Positions 53,505 to 63,161 of a DNA stretch of 64,000 bases are shown in pieces. Each line of letters begins with the position of its first letter. Positions within the stretch are counted from its first letter, which is position 1. A program made the translations under genes and the position numbers. The notes beneath the pieces are model-generated. The model was not told the origin of the DNA, did no database searches, and worked only from the letters and a program-made list of their open reading frames with translations. The stretch lies in assembly GCA_030550025.1 (NCBI GenBank), contig JAUQQC010000009.1:45495-109494 (forward strand). Reading direction: 5' to 3'. This DNA is from Acidobacteriota bacterium. GTDB lineage: Bacteria; Acidobacteriota; Blastocatellia; HR10.

Positions 53505-54167
53505 ATGGAGCTCTTGATGGAGAGTCTGACGAAGCTGCTCGCCGCGGCGATCTTGGGGGGGCTTGTCGGGCTAGAGCGCGAGTTGAGTCGCAAGCCGGCC
53601 GGATTACGGACGAACATGCTCATCTGCACGGGTTCGGCGCTGTTGATGATCCTCTCGACCCTGGTGGCCCAGGATGGGGGGAGTCGTGGGGATCCGGGGC
53701 GCATCGCCGCGCAGGTGGTCACTGGGATTGGGTTCCTCGGTGCCGGAGCGATCGTGCAGAGTCGTGGATCCGTCTACGGATTGACGACGGGGGCGACGAT
53801 CTTCACCGTCGCGGCGATCGGCTTAGCCGTCGGTGGGGGATATTATCTGCCGGCTTTTCTGACGACGGCGATCGTGCTCCTTTCGCTTCTGGTGTTGGGA
53901 CGGGTGGAGAAGCGCATGCTCGTGAGCGCGCGTCCCATCTACGAATATCATCTGGAGACGAGCGACGCGCTGACGGCGCTGACACGGCTGACGGAGATCT
54001 TGCGCGCGCACGGGGTGGAGATGGAAGGGGCGTCGTTCGAGAAAACGACGGCGGGCATGGAGATTCGGTTCGTGCTCTCGGTCTCATCGGAGGTGAACGA
54101 ACGGTTGCTTCGGGACCTACTGACGGTCCCGGGCCGTCTGCGCGTGGAGCTTCCGCGGGAGCTATGA
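53505..54167 (+). CDS. MgtC/SapB-family membrane protein
   Basis: 220 residues. The N-terminal 120 residues have four to five helices and family motifs GGLVGLERELSRKPAGLRTNML, GIGFLGAGAI and GLTTGATIF, with the conserved Arg/Asp set. The C-terminal 80 residues form an ACT-like cytoplasmic domain. The family influences Mg2+ or membrane homeostasis; a role here is inference. A TACAAT box lies at 53438-53443, without a clear -35. The stop overlaps the amidohydrolase start as ATGA. Confidence 0.88.
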   Translation: MELLMESLTKLLAAAILGGLVGLERELSRKPAGLRTNMLICTGSALLMILSTLVAQDGGSRGDPGRIAAQVVTGIGFLGAGAIVQSRGSVYGLTTGATIFTVAAIGLAVGGGYYLPAFLTTAIVLLSLLVLGRVEKRMLVSARPIYEYHLETSDALTALTRLTEILRAHGVEMEGASFEKTTAGMEIRFVLSVSSEVNERLLRDLLTVPGRLRVELPREL

Positions 54168-55543
54168 CGATACCGTCAGCGCGCACGCTGTATCTGGCTG
54201 AGTGGGTGGTGCCGATCGTGCGGCCACCGTTTCGGCGTGGGGGGATTGTGGTCGAGGGGGAGCGCCTCGTGGCTATCGGAGGGGAGGCGGAATTGCGCGC
54301 GCAGTTCCCGGAAGCGGTCGTGCGCGATTTCGGGGAGGCGGCGCTGTTGCCTGGCTTGGTGAACGTGCACGCGCATTTGGAGCTGACGGCCTTTCGAGGG
54401 ATGTTGGAGGACCTCCCGTTCGTGAAGTGGCTCGCGGTCCTCACGCGGTTACGGGAAGGGCTATCGGCGGAAGACGTGCGGGAAAGCGCGCGGGCGGGCG
54501 TTCTCGAAGCCATTCGCAGTGGGCAGACGACGATCGTAGATGTCGGCGCGACGGGGGCCGGATTCGACGCCTTATGCGAGAGTGGAGCGCGCGGCCTGTT
54601 CTTTCAGGAAGTCTTCGGCCTGCGGTCTGAAGATGCGGGGGAGAGTATGCGCGGGTTGATCGAACGCCTTCAGCCGCTGCGCGCGCATCCGTGCGCTCGC
54701 ACACGCGTGGGCGTGGGCATCTCCCCTCATGCGCCGTACACGGTCTCGGCACGGCTCTTTCGCCAGACGGTGGAATACGCGCGCGCGCATGCATTGCCGC
54801 TGTGCGTTCACATCGCTGAATCTCGAGCGGAGGTGGAATTCGTGCGGCATGGGCAAGGGGAGTTCGCTCGGATTTACGAGCGGCGTGGCCTCTTGTGGCA
54901 CGCCCCTGGGGTTTCGCCCATCCGGTATCTACACGATCTCGGGGTGCTCGCCGCGCGCCCTCTTCTCGTTCACGGGGTGCACATGGAGGATGAGGACATC
55001 GCGCTCGTCGCACAGAGTGGGGCGACCATTGCCCATTGCCCGAAGTCGAACGCGAAACTCGGGCACGGGGTGGCCCCGCTTCCCGAATGGATGCGCGCCG
55101 GCATCGCCGTGGGCATAGGGACCGACAGCGTCGCGAGCAACAACACATGCGACCTCCTGGAGGAGGCGCGGTTTGGGCTGCTTGTGCAGCGAGCGCGTCG
55201 GGCATCCCCGACGCTGTTGAGCGCTGAGACGATGCTGCGGCTGCTGACGCTTGAGGGGGCGCGCGCGCTTTCGCTCGAGTCGCGCATCGGATCGCTCGAA
55301 CCCGGAAAGGAGGCCGATTTCATCGCTGTTGATCTCTCGGGCGCGCACGTGCAGCCGGTAGATGATCCCGTCGCGGCCATCGTCTTCTCCGCGCGCGGAA
55401 GCGATGTGCGCTTCGCGGCCGTCGGCGGGCGCGTGCTCTTTGACGGAGCCTCGGTCACGACGCTCGACGAAGAGCGCCTGCGCGCGCGGCTTCGGGAGAT
55501 TCGAACGCGCCTGCGTCATCGCGACGCGCTCATCAGAGATTGA
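54164..55543 (+). CDS. Atz/Trz-type amidohydrolase (possibly aminofutalosine deaminase)
   Basis: 459 residues. Metal ligands of this superfamily: H-x-H in VNVHAHLE (about residue 69-71), HIAES (about 216), HGVHM (about 269) and GTDSVASNN (about 319). The conserved HIAES-xxE and LPLCVHIAESRAEVEF resemble the SAH/MTA deaminase and aminodeoxyfutalosine deaminase branch. As the genome uses MqnD, a MqnX role is plausible but equal to guanine-deaminase-like alternatives. It overlaps the MgtC gene by ATGA. The C-terminal region holds the second beta-barrel half. Confidence 0.82.
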   Translation: MTIPSARTLYLAEWVVPIVRPPFRRGGIVVEGERLVAIGGEAELRAQFPEAVVRDFGEAALLPGLVNVHAHLELTAFRGMLEDLPFVKWLAVLTRLREGLSAEDVRESARAGVLEAIRSGQTTIVDVGATGAGFDALCESGARGLFFQEVFGLRSEDAGESMRGLIERLQPLRAHPCARTRVGVGISPHAPYTVSARLFRQTVEYARAHALPLCVHIAESRAEVEFVRHGQGEFARIYERRGLLWHAPGVSPIRYLHDLGVLAARPLLVHGVHMEDEDIALVAQSGATIAHCPKSNAKLGHGVAPLPEWMRAGIAVGIGTDSVASNNTCDLLEEARFGLLVQRARRASPTLLSAETMLRLLTLEGARALSLESRIGSLEPGKEADFIAVDLSGAHVQPVDDPVAAIVFSARGSDVRFAAVGGRVLFDGASVTTLDEERLRARLREIRTRLRHRDALIRD

Positions 55544-55569
55544 TTCCCGAAGGCGCGGGCTGCTAAAGT
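55540..55569 (+). promoter_or_regulatory. sigma-70-type promoter for the transaldolase-like gene
   Basis: TTGATT (55540-55545), 18-bp spacer, TAAAGT (55564-55569), starting at the amidohydrolase stop and 58 bp before ATG 55628. Confidence 0.4.
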
Positions 55570-55627
55570 GAAAAGGCATCGAGCCGAACGAAAGGCGAGG
55601 AGAAAATGCGTCGAAAGGAGGAGGGCG

Positions 55628-56305
55628 ATGAAGTTCTTCCTGGATACGGCCAATCTCGCGGAGATTCGCGAAGCGGTCTCGTGGGGGGTCATTGATGGGG
55701 TGACGACGAATCCAAGCCTCATCGCGAAGGAGGGCGTCTCGGATCCGCGCGCTCACATCCGTGAGATTTGCGAGATCGTGCCGGGGCCGGTGAGCGCTGA
55801 GGTCGTCAGCACGACGGCTCCCGAGATGATCGCCGAAGCGCGCGAGCTGGCGCGCCTGCATCCGAACGTCATGGTGAAGATCCCGTGCCTGGTGGAGGGG
55901 CTCAAGGCCATTCGCGTCCTTTCGCAAGAAGGGATTGCGATTAACACGACGCTCGTCTTCACGGTGCCGCAAGCAATCCTGGCGGCGAAGGCTGGCGCGA
56001 CCGTCGTCAGTCCCTTCGTGGGACGCTTGGACGATATCGGCCATTCGGGCATGGAGTTGATCGAGCAGATTCGCGAGGTCTTCGACAACTACGAGTTCGA
56101 GACCCGCATTCTGGTCGCCAGCATCCGCCATCCGATGCATGTCGTGCAGGCCGCGCTCATCGGCGCGGACATCGTCACCATACCCTTCAAGGTCTTAGAG
56201 CAACTCATCAAGCATCCGCTCACGGATATTGGGCTGGAACGATTCCTGAAGGATTGGGAGCGTGCCTATAAGCCTGTGGGATCGGAAAGGCCGCGAAGCG
56301 GGTGA
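55628..56305 (+). CDS. small transaldolase / fructose-6-phosphate aldolase-like enzyme
   Basis: 225 residues, typical for the TalC/FSA subfamily. [51 protein letters not shown] (Schiff-base Lys84), [31 protein letters not shown] and [21 protein letters not shown] are family blocks. Whether it acts as transaldolase or aldolase cannot be told by sequence here. ATG 55628 follows AAAGGAGGAGGGCG. It stands between the amidohydrolase and the convergent DnaC-like gene. Confidence 0.92.
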   Translation: MKFFLDTANLAEIREAVSWGVIDGVTTNPSLIAKEGVSDPRAHIREICEIVPGPVSAEVVSTTAPEMIAEARELARLHPNVMVKIPCLVEGLKAIRVLSQEGIAINTTLVFTVPQAILAAKAGATVVSPFVGRLDDIGHSGMELIEQIREVFDNYEFETRILVASIRHPMHVVQAALIGADIVTIPFKVLEQLIKHPLTDIGLERFLKDWERAYKPVGSERPRSG

Positions 56306-56386
56306 CCGCGCAGCTGTTGGGATAGGGCTGAGTGCGCTTCGTCGGTCGCTCGCGTTCTCACCGGGGGAAGACAGGCGTTCGTCTCT

Positions 56387-57109
56387 CTATCGGCGCCAGA
56401 AGCGATAATCCTCGCCCTCGATGACGACCAATCGGCACATCTCGTGCAAACGGGAGCGCAAGCGCTCCCCCACGCGATCGGTGAGCGTCTCCTTCGTGGA
56501 GCTGGTTGATGTGTCCAGGAAGTTCGAGGTGAAGATCGTGATCCGCTTCTGATTGTAGCGCGCGTTGATGATCTGCGTCATCGTGTCCTGCACCCACTCG
56601 GTCGGCTTGGCCGCTCCGAGTTCGTCAAGGACCAAGACTTCGACTTCGTAAATGGGCGCTAAGATCTGCAGCTCGCTCGTCTGCGAGATGGGATTGTAGC
56701 TGTCCTGAATCTCCTTCAAGAGATCGCGGAAGTCATAAAAGAGGCAGGGGACCAGTTTTTGCCGGATCAGCTCTTTGATCGTCGCCACGGCTAGATGCGT
56801 CTTCCCGACGCCGCAAGGGCCGATGATCAGAAGTCCTCGATCCACGTTCGGATAGTCTTCGACCAAGCGCTGGCAGATATACACGGCGGCCTGCTGCGTG
56901 CTGTTTCTGATCTCATAGTTCTGGAATCCGCATTCGGCGTATCGCGGCGGGATGCGCGCGGCTTGGAGAAGACGCTCGAGCATCCGTTGCGGGTCCTGTC
57001 GGCACCGACAGCGTCGGACCACTCGCTCGGCGACATACTCCCAACCCGTGTCCTGGCAGTAGGGACAGGCAGCCGTCGGCGCTGTCGCTTTTTCCGACGT
57101 CGTCCGCAT
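56387..57109 (-). CDS. DnaC-like AAA+ helicase-loader-type ATPase
   Basis: 240 residues. An N-terminal zinc-like site (C15, C18, C34, C36: [12 protein letters not shown]) precedes an AAA+ ATPase with Walker A GPCGVGKT (97-104), Walker [14 protein letters not shown] and sensor-1 IFTSNF. It matches the DnaC/DnaI group, which loads the replicative helicase or acts in IS21-type IstB proteins; there is no istA, DnaB or other replication gene here. A promoter ends 15 bp from the start with no ribosome site, so translation may be leaderless. Confidence 0.85.
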   Translation of the reverse strand: MRTTSEKATAPTAACPYCQDTGWEYVAERVVRRCRCRQDPQRMLERLLQAARIPPRYAECGFQNYEIRNSTQQAAVYICQRLVEDYPNVDRGLLIIGPCGVGKTHLAVATIKELIRQKLVPCLFYDFRDLLKEIQDSYNPISQTSELQILAPIYEVEVLVLDELGAAKPTEWVQDTMTQIINARYNQKRITIFTSNFLDTSTSSTKETLTDRVGERLRSRLHEMCRLVVIEGEDYRFWRR

Positions 57110-57123
57110 AAGAGCGCGGGCTT

Positions 57124-57152
57124 ATTATACTCCGTCGAATGTCGGGGCGCAA
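57124..57152 (-). promoter_or_regulatory. sigma-70-type promoter for the DnaC-like gene
   Basis: Minus strand: TTGCGC (57147-57152), 17-bp spacer, TATAAT (57124-57129). The start codon (57109) lies 14 bp past the -10. Confidence 0.55.
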
Positions 57153-57462
57153 TCGCCCTCAGATCCATGCCCCTAGCGAGCGCGCCTGCGGGGAGGGATG
57201 TCTTCCGCTTCGTCAAGCTCGCGCCCTTCCGCATAGGACTTGGGCGCGCGCTCGCGAAGCAGGCGTCCGAGCCCCGTTGAGAGCGATCCCGGCCGCTCAC
57301 GAAACGGACGGCCCGAGGAATATCGGTGTCTCCAAACGGGGTGCGCGGCGCTCACCCACATGTCTTCCCGGGCGATTGAGTGAGCGTTTCAAGAAGTTCG
57401 CCTTGTTCTTCCCAATCGCTCGCCGGCTTATGATCCGGTGGGCTCCCCTTCCAAAAGTGCTC
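57153..57462. other. intergenic stretch between two divergent genes
   Basis: About 310 bp between the promoters of the DnaC-like gene and the giant surface protein. A plus-strand open frame of 142 codons runs through it but codes a low-complexity, Arg-rich product with no ribosome site. I see no RNA gene or repeat. Confidence 0.4.
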
Positions 57463-57491
57463 TTGTCATTCGGAAAAGGACGCGGTAATAT
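57463..57491 (+). promoter_or_regulatory. sigma-70-type promoter of the giant modular protein
   Basis: TTGTCA (57463-57468), 17-bp spacer, TAATAT (57486-57491), 53 bp before ATG 57545. Confidence 0.6.
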
Positions 57492-57544
57492 AGGCGCCGC
57501 AGAAGCAGGGAACACCAAAACGGACACAACAAGGCGAGGTGGTG

Positions 57545-60500
57545 ATGCAAGGCGCTCATGCTTGTAGAGTACATCTTCGCTCTCTCGCGATGAGTCGGAT
57601 GGGTGGTGTCGTGCTCGTCGCGTTGATCGGAGGGATGGGAGCGGTTCCGCAGCGAGACCAAGAAGCCATGCGGGCGCCGACCCGGCTGCACGTGAGACTC
57701 AATGCGCGTGGCCATCCTTGGAGCAATTTGAATGATGGCGTAGAGCTACCGACGATCTACATCGGCGCTGCCATGGCGCGAGAGGCGCTTGAGCAAGGGG
57801 TAGTCCGACCGGCGGCCTTAACATCGGCGGATTTCGATGAAGATGGGGTGTTGGATCTGGTGAGCGGATATGTGGGGCCAGCCGGCGGCCTTCTGACACT
57901 TCATCGGGGCAACGGGGATTTCCTCTGGCCGAACGATGTTCAGGGTCGCGCGCGACAAGCGGCGGGGAGATTGGTGAACGCACCGTTTTGGCCTGAGGCA
58001 GTGGTCGTTGAACTCCCCGAGCCGCCGGATTTTCTAGAGGCGGGCGATTTCGATGCCGACGGGCATGCCGATGTGATCGCAGCGGTGCGCGGAGGGCAAA
58101 TGCTCTACGTGCTGCGGGGGGATGGGCGAGGGGGATGGCATGGGCTTCATACCATTGAGCTCCCGGGACAAGCGACGGCGTTCGCCGTTGGGGAGGTGAA
58201 TCGAGCCGATGGGCTTGCGGATATTGTCGTCGGAATCATCGGGCGCGAGGGACCTTGTGTGCTCATCTTCGAGAGCCCTGAAGGGGCCTTGCGCCGGGAG
58301 CCCGAGCGCATTTCGCTGCCGGACGAAGCGACCGCTCTCGCTCTCGGACAGCTGGATGAAGGGTTCGAATCCGATCTCGCCATCGCGGCGGGCCACCATT
58401 TGGTGATCGTGTACGGACGGGAGCGGTCAGCGGATCAGCCGTCCACTGCGTCTCGAATTCGCATAGACCGGCAGCTCCTGCCCTCGCGTCTCATCGCCAT
58501 GGCGATCGGCGATTTCCTATGGGGGGACGGCCATCGCGCGGAGATCGCCGCGCTCGGCGAGGATGGCACAGTGCGCGTGTTCGCTCGAAGGCTCTCCTCG
58601 AAGGTCGAGCCGGTCAATCCGCTGGCGGCGGCGGCATCCTGGGAGGTGATCGCCACGTGGTCCGACGCCGATCTCTCGGCGAACGCCCCCTCGTACGCTC
58701 CAGCGGTGAGAGGGGGGCTCGTTCGAGCGAAGGTCTCCAGCCTGCCAAGCGACGATCTGCTCGTGCTCATCCCAGGGTGCCGACGCTGGCACATCCTCGC
58801 GAACCTCGTACCCATTGAGAGCTTCGCAACTGATCTTCGGGCGCGTGCGCCATCGGCTCCGGTAGTGATGTCGCTTGACTCTCCGACGGGCATTGCGGCC
58901 ATTTTACCCATGCGATTGAATACGGATGCGCTCAGCGATCTGGTGGTCTTGCGGGAGGGGGTAAGCTCTCCGAGCCTCATCTTGACGGCCTCTCACGCGA
59001 CCTTCGTCGTCAACGATACGGGCGATGCGCCCGATGCCAATCCAGGCGATGGCGTCTGCGCGACGAGCGCCGGAGTGTGCACGCTGCGCGCCGCGATCCA
59101 GGAGGCGAATGCCCATGCCGGGGTCGATGCGATCCACTTCCACATTCCCGGACCTGGGCCTCACACGATCGCCCCGGGTTCGGCGCTGCCGACAGTCACC
59201 GAGCCGGTGACCATTGACGCAACGATGGAGAACGCGTGCGGGAGACTGCGGTGCGTGGAGTTGAATGGTACAAATGCGGGAGGCAACACGGATGGACTAC
59301 GCATCGCGGCCGGCTTTAGCGTCGTGCGAGGACTTGCGATCAATCGGTTCCGCCGATATGGCATCCGCTTGGAGACGAATGGGGGGAACGTGATCGAGGG
59401 GAATCTCATTGGGACCGATGTGGATGGCGCGACGGATCAAGGCAACTCCAATGACGGTGTGCGCGTTGATGGAGTGCCCAATAATACGATCGGGGGGACG
59501 GTCTCGAGCGCGCGCAACGTTATTTCGGGGAATAACAACGACGGCATCGAGATCAACGGCAGCGGGGCGAGCGGCAATGTGGTACGTGGGAATTTCATTG
59601 GAACGAAGGCGAACGGGATCGAGGCGCTGGGGAATACGCAGCGAGGGGTCTTCATTAACGATGCTCCTTCCAATGTGATCGGGGGCACCGTTGGGGGGGC
59701 GCGTAACCTCATCTCGGGAAATCGCAATAATGATGGTGTGGAGATCAATGGAAGTGCAGCAGGTGGGAATCTCGTACAGGGCAATTTCATCGGAACGGAT
59801 GTCGGGGGAACTATCGGTTTGGGAAATGGCGTCGATGGCGTGCGGATCTCCGGCGGAGCGGACCAAAATGTCATTGGGCCTAACAACGTCATCTCGGGCA
59901 ATACCGGTGATGGCGTGGAGATCACCGGCAGTGGGACGACGAACAATCAGGTGCACGGGAATCTCATTGGGACCAACGCGATGGGGACGAGCGCCTTGGG
60001 CAATGGCGGACATGGCGTGCACGTCTCCTCCTCGGCCAACGCCAACACGATCGGCGGGGCGAGCGCCGGAAACGTCATCGCCTTCAACAATGGCGATGGG
60101 ATATTCGTCGCCTCCGGAACGAGGAATCGGATTCAGCAGAATGCGATCTTCTCCAACGGGGGCTTGGGCATTGATCTCGGCAGCAATGGCGTGACTCCCA
60201 ACGATCCCAATGATCCCGACGCAGGAGCGAACAACCTGCAAAACTTCCCCACGCTCACCGGTGTTTTTTCTGGTCCCGGGACGACGATCATTCAGGGTTC
60301 GATTGATTCCGCGATGGGAAATTCCGCTTATCCCATCCTCATCGAGTTCTTCCGCAGCCCTTCGTGCGATCCATCCGGTCACGGAGAAGGGGGGACGTTC
60401 CTCGGCTGGCTCTCGGTGAACGGCCCCGGCTCGTTCACAACCACGCTCTTGGTCGCTATCCCAAGTGGTGAGGTGATAACGGCGACGGCGACCGACGCCA

Positions 60501-63070
60501 ACGGGAACACGTCGGAGTTCTCCGCGTGTGCGGTCGTGCAACAGGCCGCGGAATTGGTCGTGAGAAAGGTGATGGTCGGTGGAGTGGCGACGTTCCTGTT
60601 CACGGGAACGCCAAGTGGGTCCATCAGCGTTAACAACGGGACGCTCACGGCGGTCGTTGCGCCGGGGACGTACACGAGCACGGAGGGGGCGGTGAGCGGA
60701 TGGGATTTGACCGGGATCAATTGTGATGATGGCGACAGCACGGGAGATGTGAGCACGCGAACGGCGACGTTTCGAGCTTCGGTCGGAGAGCGGATCACCT
60801 GCACGTTCACCAATACGAAGCGGGGGCGGATCGTCGTAACCAAGGACGTGGTACCTGATGATGCTTCGCTGTGGCAGATCAGCGTGACCGGGCAGGCGCC
60901 GCAGACCATTGGCGATAGCGGCATGGCGACGTTCGACGATTTGGCGCCTGGGACGTATGTGGTGAGCGAGAGTGGGCCGTCGGGATACGCGAGCGAGGTG
61001 AATTGCGGCGGCAAGGGGGGAGCTTCGGGGACCAGCCATACGTTCGCGTTAAATGCTGGAGAGACGGTGACGTGCACGTTCACGAATCGGAAGCTGGGAC
61101 GGATTGTGGTGCAGAAGGTGGCACAGGGGGGAGATGCGGCGTTCGGGTTCACGGGGACGGGCAACGGGATGAGCCATTTCACGATTGTGACCAGCGGAGG
61201 GAGTGGGAATCACGTCTTTGACAACCTGGTGCCCGGAACAGCGGGAGGATCACGGGCGATCACGGAGTCCGGCGTGCCATCGGGATGGGATCTCACGAAC
61301 GTGGCCTGCGCGAGCACTTTGGGGACATCGTCGGTGGCGGTGGTGGGAGCGACGGCGACCGTGAGCGCATTGGGGGCCGGGGATACGGTGACCTGCACGT
61401 TCACCAACATGAAGCGGGGAACAGTGATTGTGAAGAAGGTGATGGTAGGTGGGGCAGACGCCTTCACCTACACGGGCACGCCTTCGGGTTCGATCTCCAC
61501 CAACGGTGGGACGATCTCCGCCAGTGTGGCTCCAGGCACCTATACTTCGACGGAGGTCGTGCCGGCGGGGTGGGACCTGAACGCGATCAGTTGCGATGAC
61601 AGTGACAGCACGGGGGATGTGAACACGCGGACGGCCACCTTCGTGGTAGCTCCGGGGGAGACGGTGACCTGCACGTTCATCAATACGAAGCGGGGACGGA
61701 TCATCGTGCGGAAGGTGACCGATCCGAGCCTGGATCCAACGGATACGCGGTTCTCCTTCACGGGAGCGATCGCCGGAAGCATCCGAAATGGGGAGACGTT
61801 GACCAGTAGTCCGCTGGCTCCGGGCATCTATACGGTGACCGAAATCGTACCGAGCGCGTTCGAGTTGGTTTCGATCTCTTGTGATGATCAGGCCGGTCCT
61901 CGTCCGAGTGTCGGCGATGTGGAGCGAGCGACGGTGACGTTTCGTTTGGATCCTGGAGAGACGATCGCCTGTACGTTCACGAATCGGCTCAAGCGAGCAA
62001 ATCTCACGGTCGTCCCATTTTTCTTCCAATCTGAAGCGATCGGAGGGACGATTCGCCAAATGGTCGGCGATTCGTCGGGGCGCATGCAGGGAGTGATCGT
62101 CGTAGATTCGGCCCAGGATCGAGTGCGGGTCTTTTTCAATCACGGGGATGGGACGTTACGGTTGAGTCAGACCATTCTCGTGGGGCGGGAGCCGGTGGCA
62201 GCGGCTGTGGGCGATCTGAATGGCGATGGGAGGGCCGACGTCATCACGGCTGATTTTCAATCGCGGACGTTGACGATTTTGGAAGGCCGGGAAGATGGAA
62301 CGTTCCGGCGTCAGCGAGCGCTGACGATCTCGGCTCGGCCGGCAGCCTTAGCCTTGGGCGATTTCGATCGGGATGGGCGATTGGATGTCGTGGTCGCTTA
62401 TCCGGAGGAGGACATGGTGCAGGTCTTTCATGGGCGAGGCGATCTGACGTTCGCCATCGGGCGTCGTGCGAGCGTGGGGAAACGGCCCGTGGCTTTGGCT
62501 GTGGCTGATTTCAATCGTGATGAGACTTTGGATGTGGTGGTAGCGAATGCGGATTCCGATAGTGTGACAGTGCTCCTTGGTCGCGGGGATGGAACATTCG
62601 CCTTCGGCGGTGAACTCCCTGTGGACCGAGGGCCGATGGCCATTGCCGCCGATGATTTCGACGGGGATGGGCGAATAGATGTGGTCACGGCCAACTTCCG
62701 CGCTTCTACGCTCTCGATCGTGCGAAACGAGGGGACGGTCGGGGGCACAGCGAGGCTACAACTTCGAGTCGTGGCCACGATGCCGACCGGGGAAGGGCCG
62801 ATGGCCGTGGTGGTGGGGCGATTTTTCACCGAGGGTGTAGGAATTGCGGCCGTGGGCGCTGTGGCCCAACAGGTGTGGACGCACGTGCGGGAGGGCCCAC
62901 AGCGATGGGGCGTGCGGCAGCGAATCAACGTGAACATGGTACCAGGTTCGATCGCGAGTGGGGATCTCAATGACGATGGATTGCCGGATCTGGTCGTGCT
63001 CGATGTGATGGGAGATGTGCTCCAGGTCTGGCTCAATGATAAAACGGGTATTTTCCGCCGCCATCAATAG
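57545..63070 (+). CDS. giant exported modular surface protein (FG-GAP, beta-helix, five prealbumin-like repeats, FG-GAP)
   Basis: 1841 residues from ATG 57545 (AAGGCGAGG, 5 bp); GTG codons upstream are less likely. The signal-like hydrophobic core GGVVLVALIGGMGA starts near residue 20. Order: FG-GAP/Ca2+-type repeats DFDEDGVLDLVSG and DFDADGHADVI (about 90-300); CTLRAAIQEAN (residue 512), then a right-handed beta-helix (about 585-885) with repeated NxISGNxxDGVEI; five 85-105 residue prealbumin/SpaA-like repeats (about 1000-1480), each closing with TCTFTN; and five C-terminal FG-GAP units ending DLNDDGLPDLVVLD. No LPxTG, PEP-CTERM or T9SS tail is seen. Its role is probably adhesive or structural. 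Confidence 0.88.
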   Translation: MQGAHACRVHLRSLAMSRMGGVVLVALIGGMGAVPQRDQEAMRAPTRLHVRLNARGHPWSNLNDGVELPTIYIGAAMAREALEQGVVRPAALTSADFDEDGVLDLVSGYVGPAGGLLTLHRGNGDFLWPNDVQGRARQAAGRLVNAPFWPEAVVVELPEPPDFLEAGDFDADGHADVIAAVRGGQMLYVLRGDGRGGWHGLHTIELPGQATAFAVGEVNRADGLADIVVGIIGREGPCVLIFESPEGALRREPERISLPDEATALALGQLDEGFESDLAIAAGHHLVIVYGRERSADQPSTASRIRIDRQLLPSRLIAMAIGDFLWGDGHRAEIAALGEDGTVRVFARRLSSKVEPVNPLAAAASWEVIATWSDADLSANAPSYAPAVRGGLVRAKVSSLPSDDLLVLIPGCRRWHILANLVPIESFATDLRARAPSAPVVMSLDSPTGIAAILPMRLNTDALSDLVVLREGVSSPSLILTASHATFVVNDTGDAPDANPGDGVCATSAGVCTLRAAIQEANAHAGVDAIHFHIPGPGPHTIAPGSALPTVTEPVTIDATMENACGRLRCVELNGTNAGGNTDGLRIAAGFSVVRGLAINRFRRYGIRLETNGGNVIEGNLIGTDVDGATDQGNSNDGVRVDGVPNNTIGGTVSSARNVISGNNNDGIEINGSGASGNVVRGNFIGTKANGIEALGNTQRGVFINDAPSNVIGGTVGGARNLISGNRNNDGVEINGSAAGGNLVQGNFIGTDVGGTIGLGNGVDGVRISGGADQNVIGPNNVISGNTGDGVEITGSGTTNNQVHGNLIGTNAMGTSALGNGGHGVHVSSSANANTIGGASAGNVIAFNNGDGIFVASGTRNRIQQNAIFSNGGLGIDLGSNGVTPNDPNDPDAGANNLQNFPTLTGVFSGPGTTIIQGSIDSAMGNSAYPILIEFFRSPSCDPSGHGEGGTFLGWLSVNGPGSFTTTLLVAIPSGEVITATATDANGNTSEFSACAVVQQAAELVVRKVMVGGVATFLFTGTPSGSISVNNGTLTAVVAPGTYTSTEGAVSGWDLTGINCDDGDSTGDVSTRTATFRASVGERITCTFTNTKRGRIVVTKDVVPDDASLWQISVTGQAPQTIGDSGMATFDDLAPGTYVVSESGPSGYASEVNCGGKGGASGTSHTFALNAGETVTCTFTNRKLGRIVVQKVAQGGDAAFGFTGTGNGMSHFTIVTSGGSGNHVFDNLVPGTAGGSRAITESGVPSGWDLTNVACASTLGTSSVAVVGATATVSALGAGDTVTCTFTNMKRGTVIVKKVMVGGADAFTYTGTPSGSISTNGGTISASVAPGTYTSTEVVPAGWDLNAISCDDSDSTGDVNTRTATFVVAPGETVTCTFINTKRGRIIVRKVTDPSLDPTDTRFSFTGAIAGSIRNGETLTSSPLAPGIYTVTEIVPSAFELVSISCDDQAGPRPSVGDVERATVTFRLDPGETIACTFTNRLKRANLTVVPFFFQSEAIGGTIRQMVGDSSGRMQGVIVVDSAQDRVRVFFNHGDGTLRLSQTILVGREPVAAAVGDLNGDGRADVITADFQSRTLTILEGREDGTFRRQRALTISARPAALALGDFDRDGRLDVVVAYPEEDMVQVFHGRGDLTFAIGRRASVGKRPVALAVADFNRDETLDVVVANADSDSVTVLLGRGDGTFAFGGELPVDRGPMAIAADDFDGDGRIDVVTANFRASTLSIVRNEGTVGGTARLQLRVVATMPTGEGPMAVVVGRFFTEGVGIAAVGAVAQQVWTHVREGPQRWGVRQRINVNMVPGSIASGDLNDDGLPDLVVLDVMGDVLQVWLNDKTGIFRRHQ

Positions 63071-63132
63071 CCGTGGGGTGAACCTTGAGGGCGTAGGATC
63101 GGCGTGAGTGCGCCGCCTCACCCAGCGCATTG

Positions 63133-63157
63133 AAGGGGGGCTTGCGGCCCCCCTTTT
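63133..63157 (+). terminator. rho-independent terminator after the giant protein
   Basis: AAGGGGGGC (63133-63141) and GCCCCCCTT (63147-63155) form a 9-bp stem with a 5-nt loop, then a TTTT run. It lies between the convergent genes and is correctly oriented for the plus strand. Confidence 0.7.
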
Positions 63158-63161
63158 GTGC

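Noticed and set aside
56387..57109. IstB of an IS21-type insertion sequence
   Set aside because: Sequence type is compatible, but no istA transposase or flanking inverted repeats are present, so it is kept as a DnaC-like orphan.
57139..57567. 142-codon plus-strand frame before the giant gene
   Set aside because: No ribosome site, Arg/Ala/Gly-rich product, and it overlaps the promoters.
59297..61039. 580-codon minus-strand open frame opposite the giant protein
   Set aside because: It mirrors the repeated plus-strand codons; the product is arginine-rich with no domain.
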